64,000 nt of DNA from Salminus brasiliensis (taxonomy: Eukaryota > Chordata > Actinopteri > Characiformes > Bryconidae). Where the stretch lies: the NCBI RefSeq assembly GCF_030463535.1, contig NC_132878.1, forward strand, positions 24,934,925 through 24,998,924. The letters are read 5' to 3'. The notes under the pieces were generated by a model. The model saw nothing but the letters and a program-made list of their open reading frames with translations, was not told the DNA's origin and ran no database searches. Below are positions 37,020 to 62,909 of this stretch, piece after piece. Numbering within the stretch: the first letter of the stretch is position 1; each line of letters starts with the position of its first letter. A program made the position numbers and the translations under genes.

Positions 37020-37760
37020 ATGTCTGCCAAAGCTCCTATTTATCTGAAGCGGCGGAGTCGCAAAGGCAAAAAGGAGAAGCTGAGGGACCTGCTGTCGTCT
37101 GACATGATCAGCCCTCCGCTGGGAGACTTCCGCCACACCATCCACATAGGTAGCGGGGGTGGCGCAGACGACCTGTTTGGTGACCTTTCTTTCCTACAGG
37201 GCAAGTTCCACCTATTGCCTGGCCAACAGGCTAACCAGGGTCCATTCCAGTTCAACCGCACAGCCAGTGTGAGCGCCAGCCAGCCACCAGCCAGTGAGAG
37301 CTCTCCGCTGCTAAAGAACGCTCTGTCGCTTCCAGTCATTGGTGGAGTGCAAGCGCTCACCCTGCCAGCCCAGACCCCTGCTATCTCCATTGACGCAGCA
37401 ACAGTCGTCACGCATTCTCACCCCTTGACCACAACAACATCAACAGCAACAACTGCAGCATCTCTCTCCCCGCCGCCAAAGCCTCCGAGGTTGCACCTGG
37501 AGTCACCTCACACGTCACGCCCTGCTACACCGGACCCTAAGCCTCGCTCGACCGCAAAGGAAGAAGAGAAGCGTGGGAGGGGTGAAGGCGAGGACGAGGA
37601 GGAGCGTCCTTATCTTTCTCATGCAGGGTCTCTCCTCTCCTTGCATCTGGACTTGGGACCATCCATCCTAGAGGAGGTACTGCAAATCATGGATGGGCAG
37701 AGGATAGGAGGAATCAACGGCGGATTTGCGCCCAGCGGACGACAAGAGATATACACCTGA
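37020..37760 (+). CDS. cdc42ep2: cdc42ep2, Cdc42 effector protein 2 (BORG1)
   Basis: A 246-aa effector that binds GTP-loaded Cdc42 and reorganises actin and septins at the cell cortex. The start ATG gives [20 protein letters not shown], nearly the human N-terminus. The CRIB motif is at residues 30-44 (I30, S31, P32, F37, H39, H42, G44), followed by [20 protein letters not shown] homology segments are at about 95-109 ([15 protein letters not shown]) and 204-225 ([20 protein letters not shown]), with a [12 protein letters not shown] proline motif at 151. The middle (117-190) is low-complexity Thr/Ala then Lys/Glu-rich, longer than in human (about 210 aa). The C-terminal extension [18 protein letters not shown] differs from human and is partly duplicated in the 3' UTR. 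The whole frame is in one exon; acceptor CTCTCTAG at 36744. Paralogue choice is firm from the N-terminus. Confidence 0.96.
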   Translation: MSAKAPIYLKRRSRKGKKEKLRDLLSSDMISPPLGDFRHTIHIGSGGGADDLFGDLSFLQGKFHLLPGQQANQGPFQFNRTASVSASQPPASESSPLLKNALSLPVIGGVQALTLPAQTPAISIDAATVVTHSHPLTTTTSTATTAASLSPPPKPPRLHLESPHTSRPATPDPKPRSTAKEEEKRGRGEGEDEEERPYLSHAGSLLSLHLDLGPSILEEVLQIMDGQRIGGINGGFAPSGRQEIYT

Positions 37761-38830
37761 TATGAACAATGAACTAAATGGAGAGAGTCCTGGACTGGAG
37801 GTTTGCTTTGGTGTACAATTTTGAATGTCTGCGCAATCAGAATCATAACTAAGACTTCTGTGAAAAATAATAGATGCTCTCCCACACCTTTTCTCATTTG
37901 GAAGGGGGGCCCACAGGTGATTACATTTGCACAGGACCTAGAAACTAATGGAACATTCCGGTTTCTTCTAAGTGAGCTGCTGGATCACATAGCTGCTGGA
38001 ATAAGCAGTAAGCTTTCGGTTTCTGAACTGCTTTTAGGTTTTGAAACGTCTTCTTCACAGTAGGAGTTTGTTCGTTTGCTCTTATTTAGTTTCTTTCTCT
38101 GGATCTCACCGTGCTGAGAGAGAGGAGAGAGAAGCCTTCTGCTTTGAGGATGTCCCGAGGATCACGGACAGCCAATGGATAGGAGGACTCAACGAACGAC
38201 AAGAGATCTACACCCTTCTAAGAGAGGGTAAAGAAAGAGGGGTCATGTTGGATACACGCTTCCAGCTTCTTATTAAACTACTAGATCACATGGGTGCTGA
38301 CTCAAAGAGTAGCCCTGCAGCTTCTACACTGTTTTGTCCTTGAAAGCACTGTCCTTCACTGTCCAGAGCTGTGAAGGAATGTTTGGCCATTTTGCTTTTC
38401 TTTCTCCAAACCTTGCAATGTGGGTAGAAAATGTAAAAAATGACTTGAGCTGCACCATATAACGTTTGGTATCTGCTGTTGCAATATTGGCCTTCACAAA
38501 ACTGATATCCCAAAAGAACAATGTAAATATGCCCAAAGCAAACGCTCAGTTATGTGCCATGAAGCATCCTGACAGATCATAGATGTTCTTTGAGCGTTGG
38601 GATGAGAAAAATATTTTGGGCAAGAAAACAATGCAGTCTTCACAACTTAAGTCTTCACTGAAGTGTTTATAATACATTGCAAGGCAGATCACAATTACAG
38701 TAGACCGTACTGTCCAAAGGTCTGCAGAACGTGGTCTGTTCAGCTGTTTATCTTGGCAGTGACTCTTTATTTGTTCAAAACAAAACCAACCAACTTTAGA
38801 ATAAATACAAATAAACAGTACATTGTGATG
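37761..38830 (+). other. cdc42ep2: cdc42ep2 probable 3' UTR
   Basis: Two AATAAA hexamers at 38800-38805 and 38810-38815 suggest an end near 38830. It contains the duplicated coding tail (38146-38214). Confidence 0.6.
38146..38214 (+). pseudogene. diverged duplicate of the cdc42ep2 C-terminal coding end
   Basis: It aligns codon by codon with 37671-37757. The original reads [16 protein letters not shown] then SGRQEIYT; the copy reads EDVPRITDSQWIGGLN then ERQEIYT, with 18 bp (6 codons) fewer. GGATAGGAGGA and CGACAAGAGAT are identical in both. The downstream stretches 37960-38000 and 38260-38300 also look related, suggesting a larger tandem duplication. Confidence 0.75.
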
Positions 38831-39122
38831 GTTGTGTGATTGAGTGGGTTAGGTCTCCTGGAGGAAGGCCCATATTTCCAGTTCCCGTCCTAGTTTATCT
38901 AGTCAGTCTTTAATTAAAGTAAACCGGGTGAGCTGCTTGTGAAGCTGAACAAATCCATAGAGTGTCTGGAGTTCACAGAGAAGAACAACTAACCTGTGCT
39001 CCTCTAACCATGTTCTTCTAACTTTCTATCAGTAGCTTCTTTAAAAAGAAAACACCCTATTCGTTTTTAACTGTATTTATGTATGTTTGTGTTTAATCTA
39101 AAGCCTACACAGGCAAAAATGC

Positions 39123-39311
39123 ACACACTCTGAAAAATAAAGGTGCTACAAAGGGTTCTTTGAGTGATTCTTTTGGTGTCATAGAGAAGCATTTTTGTAA
39201 AAGAGCCTTATGCGTGGTAGTCAATATAAAGGTTCTTTACACTAACAGCTCACAGGGTTCTTTTTCATGGCATTGTTCAAAGAACCATTTAGCACCTTCA
39301 TTTTTAAGGGT
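39123..39311. mobile_element. MITE with AAGGTGCTA/GGTTCTTT TIRs
   Basis: The left end (CTCTGAAAAATAAAGGTGCT...GGTTCTTTGAGT) is mirrored at the right by TTGTTCAAAGAACCATTTAG then CACCTTCATTTTTAAGGGTG. Arms are about 40 bp and imperfect. Non-coding interior. Confidence 0.8.
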
Positions 39312-42029
39312 GTCCTGATGAGATACATCATTTTATAGAATCTTGTTGGCTGTGTAAGATTTCTTCCCCATGTACTGCATGTAGCACCATCATCACAGCA
39401 TGATGTTATGTCAGAATTCTTCAGCTAATGGCTAAGAGCTGAAACTCCCTTCTGTTAAATGGTCTTCCTCCTTCTACCTGAATATATATTTTTTAATGTG
39501 AAAAGTTTTTTTTTCTTCTGCACAGCTTGAGCTGTTATTAGAGACACACTGTGTGTGTGTGTTCAGCCTGGATCAGTTTCAGTTGAGAGATTAACTGCAG
39601 GAGAAGAAAAATGACCTTTTTTATCACTCTTTCTCTCTCCCGGGCTCTTTCTCTCACTGATGCAATGACATCACCTTGGTGGTGAGCCAGGGTGTGTACA
39701 GGGGAAAATGTGTACCCCTCCCTGTGATCTGAGACTCCTTTTTACCAGAGAAGTTTGTCCAGTGATTAAAAGAAAAGTCAAAATAATAGAATCCCTGCTG
39801 GAAGCTTAGAAATTGAAACTACCTGCGTCTTCCTCTTCAGTGGAAATCTTAATCTTTGAGTGAAGTTTTATCATTGGTTGCTTTTTTTAGATGCTTCTCT
39901 GCGCGCTCCCCCCAGGGCTGTGGCAGTTGATCCTTCTTTTGTGGAGGTGAGCGGATCAGGTTTTCATCTACACATCTTGACTGCGCCTAAGGCGTTTAAA
40001 CCATTACTATTCAAAAGACTTCTGCGTAGCAAGCAGGCTATCAAGTGAAGTCATGTGACAGAAGGTAGATCATTACCACATTGACTAACTGTGAAGGTGA
40101 ACGGACAGTGTTGTCACAGTGTAAACTCTGAGGCTATATAGAAAAAGAAGCAAAAAGAAGACTGTTCAGGCCCATTGCCCACATTTCTGCAGGTGCCTCA
40201 GGCCTGAACATGCCATTAGAGATGCCTGCCTTACTGCTAATGTTTTACCCGGTATTTTTCCCCAGCTGAATTTCTGATCAGTCTGGAGACACACCATTTA
40301 CATTGCTGCCAGCACTAAAGAGGCCTTAAGCTGTATGTCATATTGTGTTCATGACTAAGGGATCTGGGAACTGGGAAGATTCTGACCTCTGCGTAAGGAA
40401 AAATCTATTTGAGTGTCCTTCCAACTTTATGATTTTCACTCAGACTCAAGTCAAAGTTTCTCAAGAGGCTTCTCTGAGAGTCATTTTAACATGGCAGCAG
40501 CCATAGAACAAGAAGTAATAGCATCTTCAGTTTTTATGCTTTTGTTGTGTACTTCTTGTGTATCATATGCCACCTCTTAATGATATTGGTAAACACAGAG
40601 GGATACCAAGAAAAATGATCATGTTAAGCCATTCTGTGAAAGATTTTAAATCAAACTGTGCTCCCTGAACATTCAGTTGTCTCATAACCCACTGTTGGAA
40701 TAATTCAGCACTAAACAAACAACTGTGTAATTCAAATGTAAAGGCTTTTAGAGCTTTTTATACACACAGCACCCAAACAAGCATCATCTTACCTTAAGAT
40801 AGAAAATAAAGAGCTCCTACTTGTCATAAATGTGGCATTAGCATATGTTGTTTCTAACTGTATTTGTTGTGGGTCATTTTTATTATTTCTACTCATTTAA
40901 AGCGTCTAGTCAGTCTTGCTACTATCTTAAGATTCTCCGAATATCCATGTAAATGAATATTGTCTTCAAGGAACATTTCTCACACATCACAGCTTGTATT
41001 GTTTTGTCTTGAATGTGAATTTCCTCATTTTCCTGAACTTGGTGATGTTTTGTTTGTTCTTGTCAGTGCTCAGCCATATCTGGGGTTTACTCAAATCTCT
41101 GTTTTTATGGAGGGGTATTATTCCACTGTCTTTTACTGGTATAATTAGCAGTACTGGGCACATACAGCACTACAGTGGCCGACATTTATAAAACTAATAA
41201 TGGCACTGTGCCACTCAAAACGTCCGGTACTGCAGTGTAGCCCTGTTTATTCAGTCACTGTTGTGATTCTCTGTGTGCCGGCTTCTTAGTACTGTCGCAG
41301 TATCGGAGTAAAAGCTCTTCAAAACTGACCTTTTTAATGGCCTAATGCAAATTGGGTGTCGACATGTACATGCTACACCAAAGAAAACCAAAAATCTATG
41401 CTAAAATACAGCAATAAAAACAATATTGTGGTTTCAAAAGGAACCATAACTTCCATCCACTTTCGAAATGACAAAGGAGGAATGGTGACAAAGCAACAAA
41501 AAGAGGGAAAGACACAGTATCCAGATATACAAGTCCCAATACTTCACATAAACTGTGTGGTTGTGCTGAGCAGTTGCGGTGGTGCAGTGTTATATATCAC
41601 ACACAAATGAGGAGAAAGCACAGTAGTGCCACATATAATGATAAGAATGCCTAATTAATAAATGAGCCAACATCAACATTATTTGCACAACAAATCTGTG
41701 CATCTGAGTCCATTATTATGAATGACTGTTGAACGAGACGGCAGCAAAACTACTTGCCGCAACAATTCAAGAGGACTGGTTAGACAAGAAGCACTTAAAC
41801 AAAGGCAATAAACTAGAGTATGTGGTAGCTAGAAGCATGTTTTGCTCCTTGAACGCTGTATAGAGCCAATTCACACATTCTGACTGGATGAGTGGATACA
41901 AAAAAACAACACACATGGCTGTTTCACATAGTTCTTGTGCACAATCAGCTGAAATGTGCAATGATTAGGTTTCAGTCCATGATGCTTAGCTGAATGTCTT
42001 AAATGGGTTTCATTAATGAATAAGCTTCT

Positions 42030-42120
42030 GCAGGGGTGGCAAATGCCAGTCTTTGAGGGCTTTTCCTGCTCAAGCACACCTAATTCAACTCACCTGTTTG
42101 AGCAGGGAAATCAGTAAACC
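42030..42120. repeat. dispersed fish repeat fragment
   Basis: Text around 'TCCTGCTCAAGCACACCTAA' and 'TTCAACTCACCTGTTTGAGC' resembles a widespread teleost repeat from memory. Class uncertain. Confidence 0.4.
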
Positions 42121-42605
42121 CTGGCTTAGGGTCTTTAGTCACAGCTTTAATATATTGACAGTGTAAATGTTCTAACATGTATAACGTTGCTGACTTATGT
42201 CATTTTACAAGAGAACTGTATTCTTATTTGGAGGGTTTGACATTTGACAGTGTTTAATTATACTTCTTACATCCCTCTATGGGGCATCACTGAACACTTT
42301 CTATTCTTTGTGTGTATTGTCACATTAACAGCTTCAGCAATCACCGTAGTAATGGCACAATCACTATAGAATGGTTGACTGACGTTCCGGTAGTTGAGTG
42401 TTATATCTGTGCGTCTGATGATGAATAGATTTCGCATTGTTGTCCAGTTTGTCCACCTTCACCCTCTCGGCTTGTTCTGTGATTGCGCACTGTGAGACGT
42501 ACTTTCCATCTTAATGGGACAGTTTGCAGCTGGTATGTTCTTGGCCCCGATCTCGACTACTGTTAGATTTGAAATATTGAACGTTTATTATTAGTCACTT
42601 CTCAG

Positions 42606-42629
42606 AAACACACACACACACACACACAC
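42606..42629. repeat. short (CA)n run
   Basis: About 12 CA units. Confidence 0.9.
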
Positions 42630-42997
42630 TTCTGTTCGGTGAATGGAAAATGTGATTAGATGTTCTGTCCTAAGGAGAGGATATCAGGGGCTTTGCTGAT
42701 GTAATAGCAACTGTAGAGTGTGAGTTGCCGTAGACACTGTTGCCAAGGTTCTGTTGTCATAAATCCGCAAAGCTGGCTCAATGACTGGACTCTCCTGGGA
42801 AGGTGAAGACCCCGGCCTCACATGGCTGGTCAAAGGTGGTCTTTTTTTGTTGGAGGTTTCTTTCTTTTTTATTGTTCTCAAGGTGACGCTATAACACCTG
42901 ATCATGTGCTTTCCTTTTTCTTTTTATATTCAACCTGTTTTTTGGGCCAGATTCTGTCTGTATAACCCCAGTTCTGTTTCATCCAAAAGAGAAGTTT

Positions 42998-43323
42998 GGG
43001 GCGTTTTCACACCTGCACTTTTTAGTCTGGTCAAATCAGATGTGTGTTTTCTCTTGTTGGGTTTGTTTTGACAGTGTGATTCGTTTGGGCAGATGTGAAT
43101 ACAGCAATCACACTTGGATGCGGACCAAGTCCTGTCCGGTCTCAAGCAAACTCTGGAGTGGTTAAATTTTTTTGAGAACGTGATCTGAATTGCTTAGAAA
43201 TATACAGTAATCCAGAACACAGGACATTCCTCCTCTATGTACTTTCCTGCTCCCCGCCCAGACAGGTCTGAGCAATAAGCAGAGGGAATATGGTCACAAC
43301 GAACTACAGGTGTGAAAACGCCC
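42998..43323. mobile_element. 326-bp MITE with 19-bp near-perfect TIRs
   Basis: Left end GGGCGTTTTCACACCTGCA. The complement of the right end (43305-43323) is the same with one change. Non-coding interior. No clear target-site duplication was seen, so the superfamily is open. The near-perfect ends suggest a fairly recent insertion. Confidence 0.9.
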
Positions 43324-43758
43324 TTAAACCCTAAAAATGTGTCCTGAATTGGGGACACCCTGATCAATTTCTGACACTGGAGAAATAATTTTGCAAACTT
43401 ACAAACTTACATCATTACCACTGTGATCTTTCACACTACCCGACGGACTTTTACTGACCTGCCTGTAAACATCTTGTGCCAACTCCAATGTTTTTGTGCA
43501 CTGGAGGCATTTGGACTCTGGTTGATTCTCTTGCTGCTGCTACTGTGTGAACTAGCCCCAGTTGTACATGATGATGAGATGATTTGAACATTTGCAGAAA
43601 ATAACAAGCAATAGAGCATTTATACATGATGAATAAATGTATATTTTAGAAAAAGCAATGATCCGTCCTCTTCTTTCTTCTTTCAAATCTTTAGTGAGTT
43701 TAATGTCTAACAGAGCAAATAATGAAAACACTTGAAGTCAGATGATATGAGTAGAGAT

Positions 43759-43812
43759 GGTTTACTAAAGAACGCAAGGTTCCGTAAGGTTTGTAAGGTT
43801 CTTCAGTAAACC
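43759..43812. repeat. 15-bp-arm hairpin
   Basis: Arms GGTTTACTAAAGAAC (43759-43773) and GTTCTTCAGTAAACC (43798-43812), one mismatch. AAGGTT blocks in the loop. Confidence 0.8.
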
Positions 43813-44845
43813 AGCGGCCGTGCCATCCTGTTTACTGTCACATAGAAACAGTTTTAGGGTATTTTCTTTCTGATGGCACTTCCAGGATCTACAAAAGATC
43901 ATCAGATGATTTGTTTTGCTGTGGAAAACGATCCCACAACTCCTAAAATGTCATTCCGAGCACCATTCAAGCTATTTTGCTAAAGCTGCCTCTGGTTCTT
44001 CAGTGAATTGCCACCAGTTTAGTTTTTATGCTGCCAAACTATTTAATAGCTACTATAAGACTAGAAAACCAACCAATCCCACAAGGCTAGAAAACCAACA
44101 ACAGATTGATCGATTCCTTCCGGCAGGTCTTTTAGGGTCCGTTAGTAAAGGTAAAAGTTCTACACAGAACCATAACAGCTCAAAATTATTTGAATGCTTA
44201 AATGTATAAAACAATTTAGTAGACAGTTCTGCGAGGAAGCACTTAGAAGACCCTCTATCCAGCAACAAAAAGGGTCGACGAAACCTTCTTCAGAACTATT
44301 TAGATCAATTTTTGTGTAGAAATCATAGATCCTAAACACCATTATACCCCCCAGATCTGCTTCCTAGATCGAAAGATGTTGAATTTAAAGTAAATGGTAC
44401 AGCTTCCGATCTGCATTCAACGAATTTAATGCAAATTCTAAAAACTTGTGTTGAAGACAAGCTCTCCACTTTAAAGCATAGAATTGATTCTGAACTCTAG
44501 TTGATGGTGGTGGTGATGAGGCCAGTGATGTGGGCGTGATTCTGATGAGAAAATCAGGCTGTTCTCCGAATGTTCTCTGTAAGAACTGGTCAACAGCCTG
44601 AGGAGGAATGGAGTTTACTCTTGAAGTGTAGAAGTTCAAGAGCCTCTACACTGCTGTCACTTACTACTTTTTTGTTAGTTTTTAAATGTCTGTCCTGTTG
44701 TGTGTGTGTGTGTCTGTGTGTGTGTGTGTTTGCAGTAACCCCTGTCTATTCTCTGTGCAGGCCTGGGAATGTGTCCAACTGTCTTTATTAACACAGAGAG
44801 CAGCAGCCTCGACCCTGACCCTCAGCACCATGGGAACACCGGAGA

Positions 44846-45780
44846 GAGAGGAGGGGTGTGACACTGAGATAGAGAAAGAGAGAATGAAGAGGGGGGAGAG
44901 AGACCCTTTAGGTTGGGGTATAGAGAAAGAACTTAAAGGAAAGGAATCAAGGCGGGGAAAGAGGGAGGGTGAGAGAAGAGAGGGAATGGGAGGGAGATGA
45001 GGAAGAAGCAGAGATGGAGAGAGAGGATAAAGAAGAAAGGGATAGAAATCTAATTTACCTTTCATATTCATCAAAAACAGGATGTACAGGAAGTACAGCC
45101 ATCAGATACACACATACACACACACACAGATAGACATGGCCACTGAAAGAGAGACATGAGGAATTAAAGAGAATAAGAGCGAGTGAGAGAAAGAGATGAT
45201 GAATAAAAGAGAGAGAGACGTGGGGGAATAAACGAGAGAGAAAGAGAGAGAGATGAGGAATTAAAGACAGAGAGAGAGACAGAGATGAATGAAAGAGAGA
45301 GAGAGATGGGGAATAAACGAGAGAGAGAGAGAAAGATGAGGAATTAAAGACAGAGAGAGAGAGACATCGGGAATACAAGAGAGAGAGAGAGAGAGACATG
45401 AATAAAAAAAGAGAGACAGGAGGAATGAAAAGGGAAGAGAGAGACATAAGGAATAAAAAGGGGAGAGAGACACGAGGAATAAAAAGGAGAGAGAGAGACA
45501 TGAGGAATAAAAAGGGGAGAGAGAGACATGAGGAATAAAAAGGGGAGAGAGACATGAGGAATAAAAGTGAGAGAGAGACATAAGGAATAAAAAAAAGAGA
45601 GAGAGACATAAAAGGGGAGAGACATGGAGAGTGAATGGAAAAGAGAGAGAAGCATGAGGAATAAAAGATTGAGGGAGAGACAAGGAGAGTGAAAGAGAGA
45701 GACATGGGGACTAAAAGAGAGAGGTGGGGGCACAGAGAGTGAAAGAGAGAGTAGAAAAGAGAGAGTGGGGGAGGGAGGGG
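44846..45780 (+). repeat. GA-rich polypurine tract with an internal degenerate tandem repeat
   Basis: The + strand is almost purely A/G at 44846-45050 and 45137-45780, split by about 80 bp of mixed sequence. In 45400-45600 a unit of roughly 25-35 bp (GAGAGACATGAGGAATAAAA with GGGGA) repeats. The long C/T-rich ORFs on the minus strand are by-products. Confidence 0.9.
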
Positions 45781-46107
45781 TGGGATAAGCTGTGCACGTC
45801 TTACTTTCTTTCCGTTGTTTGTTAGTTTAGCAGCACTGTTATAATCAGAGTCGTTGCGTAACTCTACCTTCACAAAGCCTTCGAACACAATGCTGGAGTA
45901 TCAGACGCATTCATCACACCTCACGCCAGTGTGTGTTTGCCAGAGTTGCCAGTGTCGACTCGGCCTTATTTATATAAGAGCCTCTGTTCTTTAATAGTAT
46001 CACACGGCAGCTTTACAGAATATAAACCTTCATCATTGCTTTTTGTGCTTTTTCCATTTTTAACAGAATGTGAATCAGACAGTTGTTCTTTACACTGTCG
46101 CGATGTC

Positions 46108-46200
46108 AGGATCACTGGACCAATAGAAATGCTCCAAATGCACTTATAAAATATAAAATAATATCTTTTTGTATTGACTTCCATTGAGAGTTAGGAAGGA
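46108..46200. repeat. dispersed repeat fragment, copy 2
   Basis: Shares 'GGACCAATAGAAATGCTCCA' with 16580-16640 and continues 'CTTTTTGTATTGACTTCCAT', 'GAGAGTTAGGAAGG'. Confidence 0.6.
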
Positions 46201-46827
46201 TTTTGTTTCGTCGGTTTGGAGATGAATTGGAGATGACAAAAAAAAAGACAAAAACTGACAACATTGTTACAACAGTGATGATCTGAATCAGAAATACTAC
46301 TTTAAGATGATAAGAACAACTGAAGGACATGCAATCATAATAAAAACCATAAGCTGCATAAACAGATCTGCACTGAAACCAGATGTTTTGAACACAGATT
46401 TTGATATTTTCCATTTCTGACATGCTGATATGTTTTCCAATTTCCCATTCCAGCAACTTTCACACTAACGCTGCTGGTTTAATGTGTGCGGCTCGTTGAA
46501 CGAGGGGTCCAAGCTCCGGCCCAGCTTATAATCTATTTGACTAGCCCACATAAAGACGGTGCCACATTTGCAATTATAACGTGAGAAATGTGGCGTCTAC
46601 AGCAACTTCAACGCCCCTCCTCACCCACACAAAGGAGTGTGAAGCATTGCTTTAGCTGTGTGGCTAATCGGGGGATTGTGTGGATGTAATGGAATTGTGT
46701 CTGGGTTTATACAGCCTGGGTGTGTGGGAGCAGATTCATCAGAGCTGCAACTGACCAGAGATACACCACCATCAAATGGGCTTCAGTGACCAGGGTCAGT
46801 TATGTAATCTCCAACATAAAACAGACA

Positions 46828-46829
<2 letters not shown>

Positions 46830-46861
<32 letters not shown>
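46830..46861. repeat. (GT)16 microsatellite
   Basis: Uninterrupted GT dinucleotides. Confidence 0.97.
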
Positions 46862-46864
<3 letters not shown>

Positions 46865-47309
46865 ACACACATTCCTGTGAAGCCTTTGCTTTAGCTGTGT
46901 TTCATATACACATATTATGAACACACACCTATAAAACATCTATTTATTATAATTATTGAAGCTCCGTCTCATGTTCTGGGTCACAAATGGGCCTTTTCAG
47001 GTTTCAGTGACTTGAAATACCACCATATATAAACTTAATGACTTCCTCAACAAGTGACGACATGACAGAGTGAAGTAGAGAAGTCTGATATTTTACAGTA
47101 TTTGGAGACAAAGACACATAACTGAGCCTGTAGCTCAGTGTTTTTCTTTCACACACGCACACACACTGTCCACAGGAACTAAATGTTTCTTGAGGGATAG
47201 CACAATCCAGGCCTGTCAGGGGAGGGACGATACAGAGTGCAGATCGAGTTTACGACTGTAACTCATAAGGCTTTGCACACACACTCACAACTTAGCTGGG
47301 AAAGACAGG

Positions 47310-47430
47310 TTAGGTTAAGCTGGTTTAAGCCGGTTTATGCTTGCCAGGTGCTGGTTGATCATCATACCAGTGTTCAAAACACTTAATATGCTGGTTTATG
47401 CTGGTCTGGTGCTGATTGGCTATCATAACA
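47310..47430. repeat. CTGGTTTA-rich dispersed repeat
   Basis: Repeated GCTGGTTTAAGC/GCCGGTTTATGC/GCTGGTTTATGC blocks with 'GGTGCTGGTTGATCATCATA', related to 30090-30250. Confidence 0.6.
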
Positions 47431-47501
47431 CAATATATTGTCGATGTCATGCAAGAACCTTGTAAAGCTTTTTTTTAGTTTTAGTTTTTCACCTTTTAAT
47501 C

Positions 47502-47505
<4 letters not shown>

Positions 47506-47538
<33 letters not shown>
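47506..47538. repeat. (CT)n microsatellite
   Basis: Uninterrupted CT dinucleotides. Confidence 0.97.
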
Positions 47539-47540
<2 letters not shown>

Positions 47541-48759
47541 ATCCTGGAGGAACAAAGTATTATGTATTATTTGTGTAAAATTATCTCGAAGTACAGAGCC
47601 CTCTTTTGATTTCGGTTGTACTGTAAGGCTTACTTTTGACCTGTAACATACAGAATATTTCATTTAATTTTTTCATTTTCTGCATTTTATATATATTTAT
47701 TCATAATGTGAGAATAAAAGAGAATACCTGCTTCCTCCAGACTGCAGACTAACAAGTAAAAACCATACAATGCTCTAAAATGTGTTGCCTGTTAAAAGGA
47801 AGAAGGGCTAGTAGAAGGCGTATATGTGGATAATAGAGAGTAAGTTACAATTAAGGATCGGTCAAGTGGAATTGTAGAGTAAAGTGTCCTGGAATTTGGT
47901 CAACACTTGGTCAACATCAACCCACAAACATATGTAATGAAACCCAACATAATAGGAGGGTTAGAAGTATTTGAGAGAGAGGGACGGGGTGGGGTTGCTC
48001 AGCTCTGTGTGTGGGCACCAGTCTCAACCTGTTGCTTTTTGCACAGGATAAAAAAAGAGATGAAAAAGGAAGGGGGTGGGGGGGCTACAGAAGAAGGTGC
48101 AGGTGGAGGGATTTAGAGGTCGCATGTAAGAGTAGGTTCTGGAGTAGGACTGGACCAAATTCCCATTCATAGCAAAATTTTTTTTTTTTTTGCTTTTTTG
48201 AGAGAATAAGAAGCAGTGATAGAGCATATCACTGCCTCCCTGCACGTCACTTGACTGTATGTACAAATAGAAGGGGATATGCAGACTTGGGGACATCCCC
48301 ATTGTAACATTAGAAATTCACTGAGCAGTTTACTGTAAAACACACCACAGAACCGCAGATATTAGCATGGGTTCAGTATGAGCAGTTCCAGCAACTCCGC
48401 TGCAGCACTAACAGACTACCTGACTGACCGGAGTTGTAATAAATGCAGATGCAGTCGTTTTGTGCCTAAAGATTTTAATTGGATCCAGGAACTATAATTA
48501 TCCACTACAAATACTTGTGTCAGAGAGCAGGAGAGGGCAAGTCAGACAGAGCTGTTGTGCTGAACATGCTCCAACAACAGGGCTACAATGCCACCCTGTG
48601 GCCATTCTGCATCAGTACACTTTACACCCACCAACACGTGCTGCATAGAAAGAGTTAGAAAGTTCAGGGGATGAATGGATGATCAGTCAAGGTCAAGGTT
48701 GGACTATTACTACTGTCAGCATCCCTGATCATCCCTGTCATTGTCATGGTAATGATTAT

Positions 48760-49020
48760 TCTGATGATAGTAATGATGGTTGTGGTGGTGGGGATGGCGT
48801 GGGTCATAATGAGAATGAGGATCAAGACGGCGGTGGATTCACCGTCATCACCATCACCACGACAACAGTCATCCCTGTGATCAACACCAACATTATCACA
48901 ATCACCAACACAATCACCCTCATCATGATTGCCATGACAATCAACATTATTACTAACATAACACATATCACCACATCACCTTCCTCCATCACTGCTCTCA
49001 CCATCATCATCCTCGATTAT
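48760..49020. repeat. degenerate (CAT/ATC)n triplet-rich region
   Basis: Many ATCACC, CATCAT and AACATT triplets make both strands open over 100 codons (Thr/Ile-rich one way, Asp/Val-rich the other). Simple-sequence origin. Confidence 0.8.
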
Positions 49021-49089
49021 GTAACTATCACCAAGCCAAGAGGCTTTTCTTGTCATTCCATCTGAGCACAGGTACACAGTGGAGCGACA

Positions 49090-49295
49090 TTAGGTTCCTG
49101 CTTGTGGTCAGAGACGTTGCAATTCCCAATCCAGACAGTGATGCAGCTGCACAGGATGCCTCTATGGAACATGGCATGGATGGTAGGTGGTGGGGGGGGT
49201 GAGCTTTCCTCGGTCTCCTCAGGACATAGAGGTACTGCTGGGCTCTCTTGGCTGTGGAGCTGGTGCTGTGGAGCTGGAGGGTGTGAACACAGAGG
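49090..49295 (-). mobile_element. LINE reverse-transcriptase C-terminal remnant
   Basis: The minus strand encodes AKRAQQYLYVLRRPRKAH and, further on, TVWIGNCNVSDHK. These match the conserved 'KKAQQRLYFLRRL...' and 'WYGNC' parts near the RT C-terminus of fish L2/Rex-type LINEs. Only about 200 bp remain, with frame damage between. It lies about 100 bp before the dpf2 start codon. Confidence 0.8.
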
Positions 49296-49399
49296 AGCTT
49301 AGTGCTCCTGACTTGAACCTGCTCTGATCGCCATAGTTACCGGAACCCGCGCGCTGTTTCCGGCTCCGCCCCCTTTAGAGGAGCGTAGGCAGAACCAAG

Positions 49400-62909
<13,510 letters not shown>

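Larger units (their letters stand above)
38831..49330. other. intergenic between cdc42ep2 and dpf2, no gene seen
   Basis: Open frames here are short or of repeat origin. Contents are itemised separately: TIR elements at 39123 and 42998, a hairpin at 43759, the GA-rich tract, GT, CT and CAT runs, and a LINE remnant. Confidence 0.65.

Noticed and set aside
36755..37102. ORF overlapping the cdc42ep2 start in another frame
   Set aside because: The peptide is not CDC42EP-like; the frame starting at 37020 carries the CRIB motif.
41356..41610. 84-codon ORF
   Set aside because: Composition and context look random; no homologue recognised.
45055..45888. Long minus-strand Ser/Leu/Phe-rich ORFs (277, 140, 129 codons)
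   Set aside because: They come from the C/T-only complement of the GA-rich tract, which rarely contains stops. No domain or start context.
48664..49065. Thr/Ile-rich ORF of 128 codons and Asp/Val-rich antisense ORF
   Set aside because: Degenerate CAT/ATC simple sequence; no protein-like composition.
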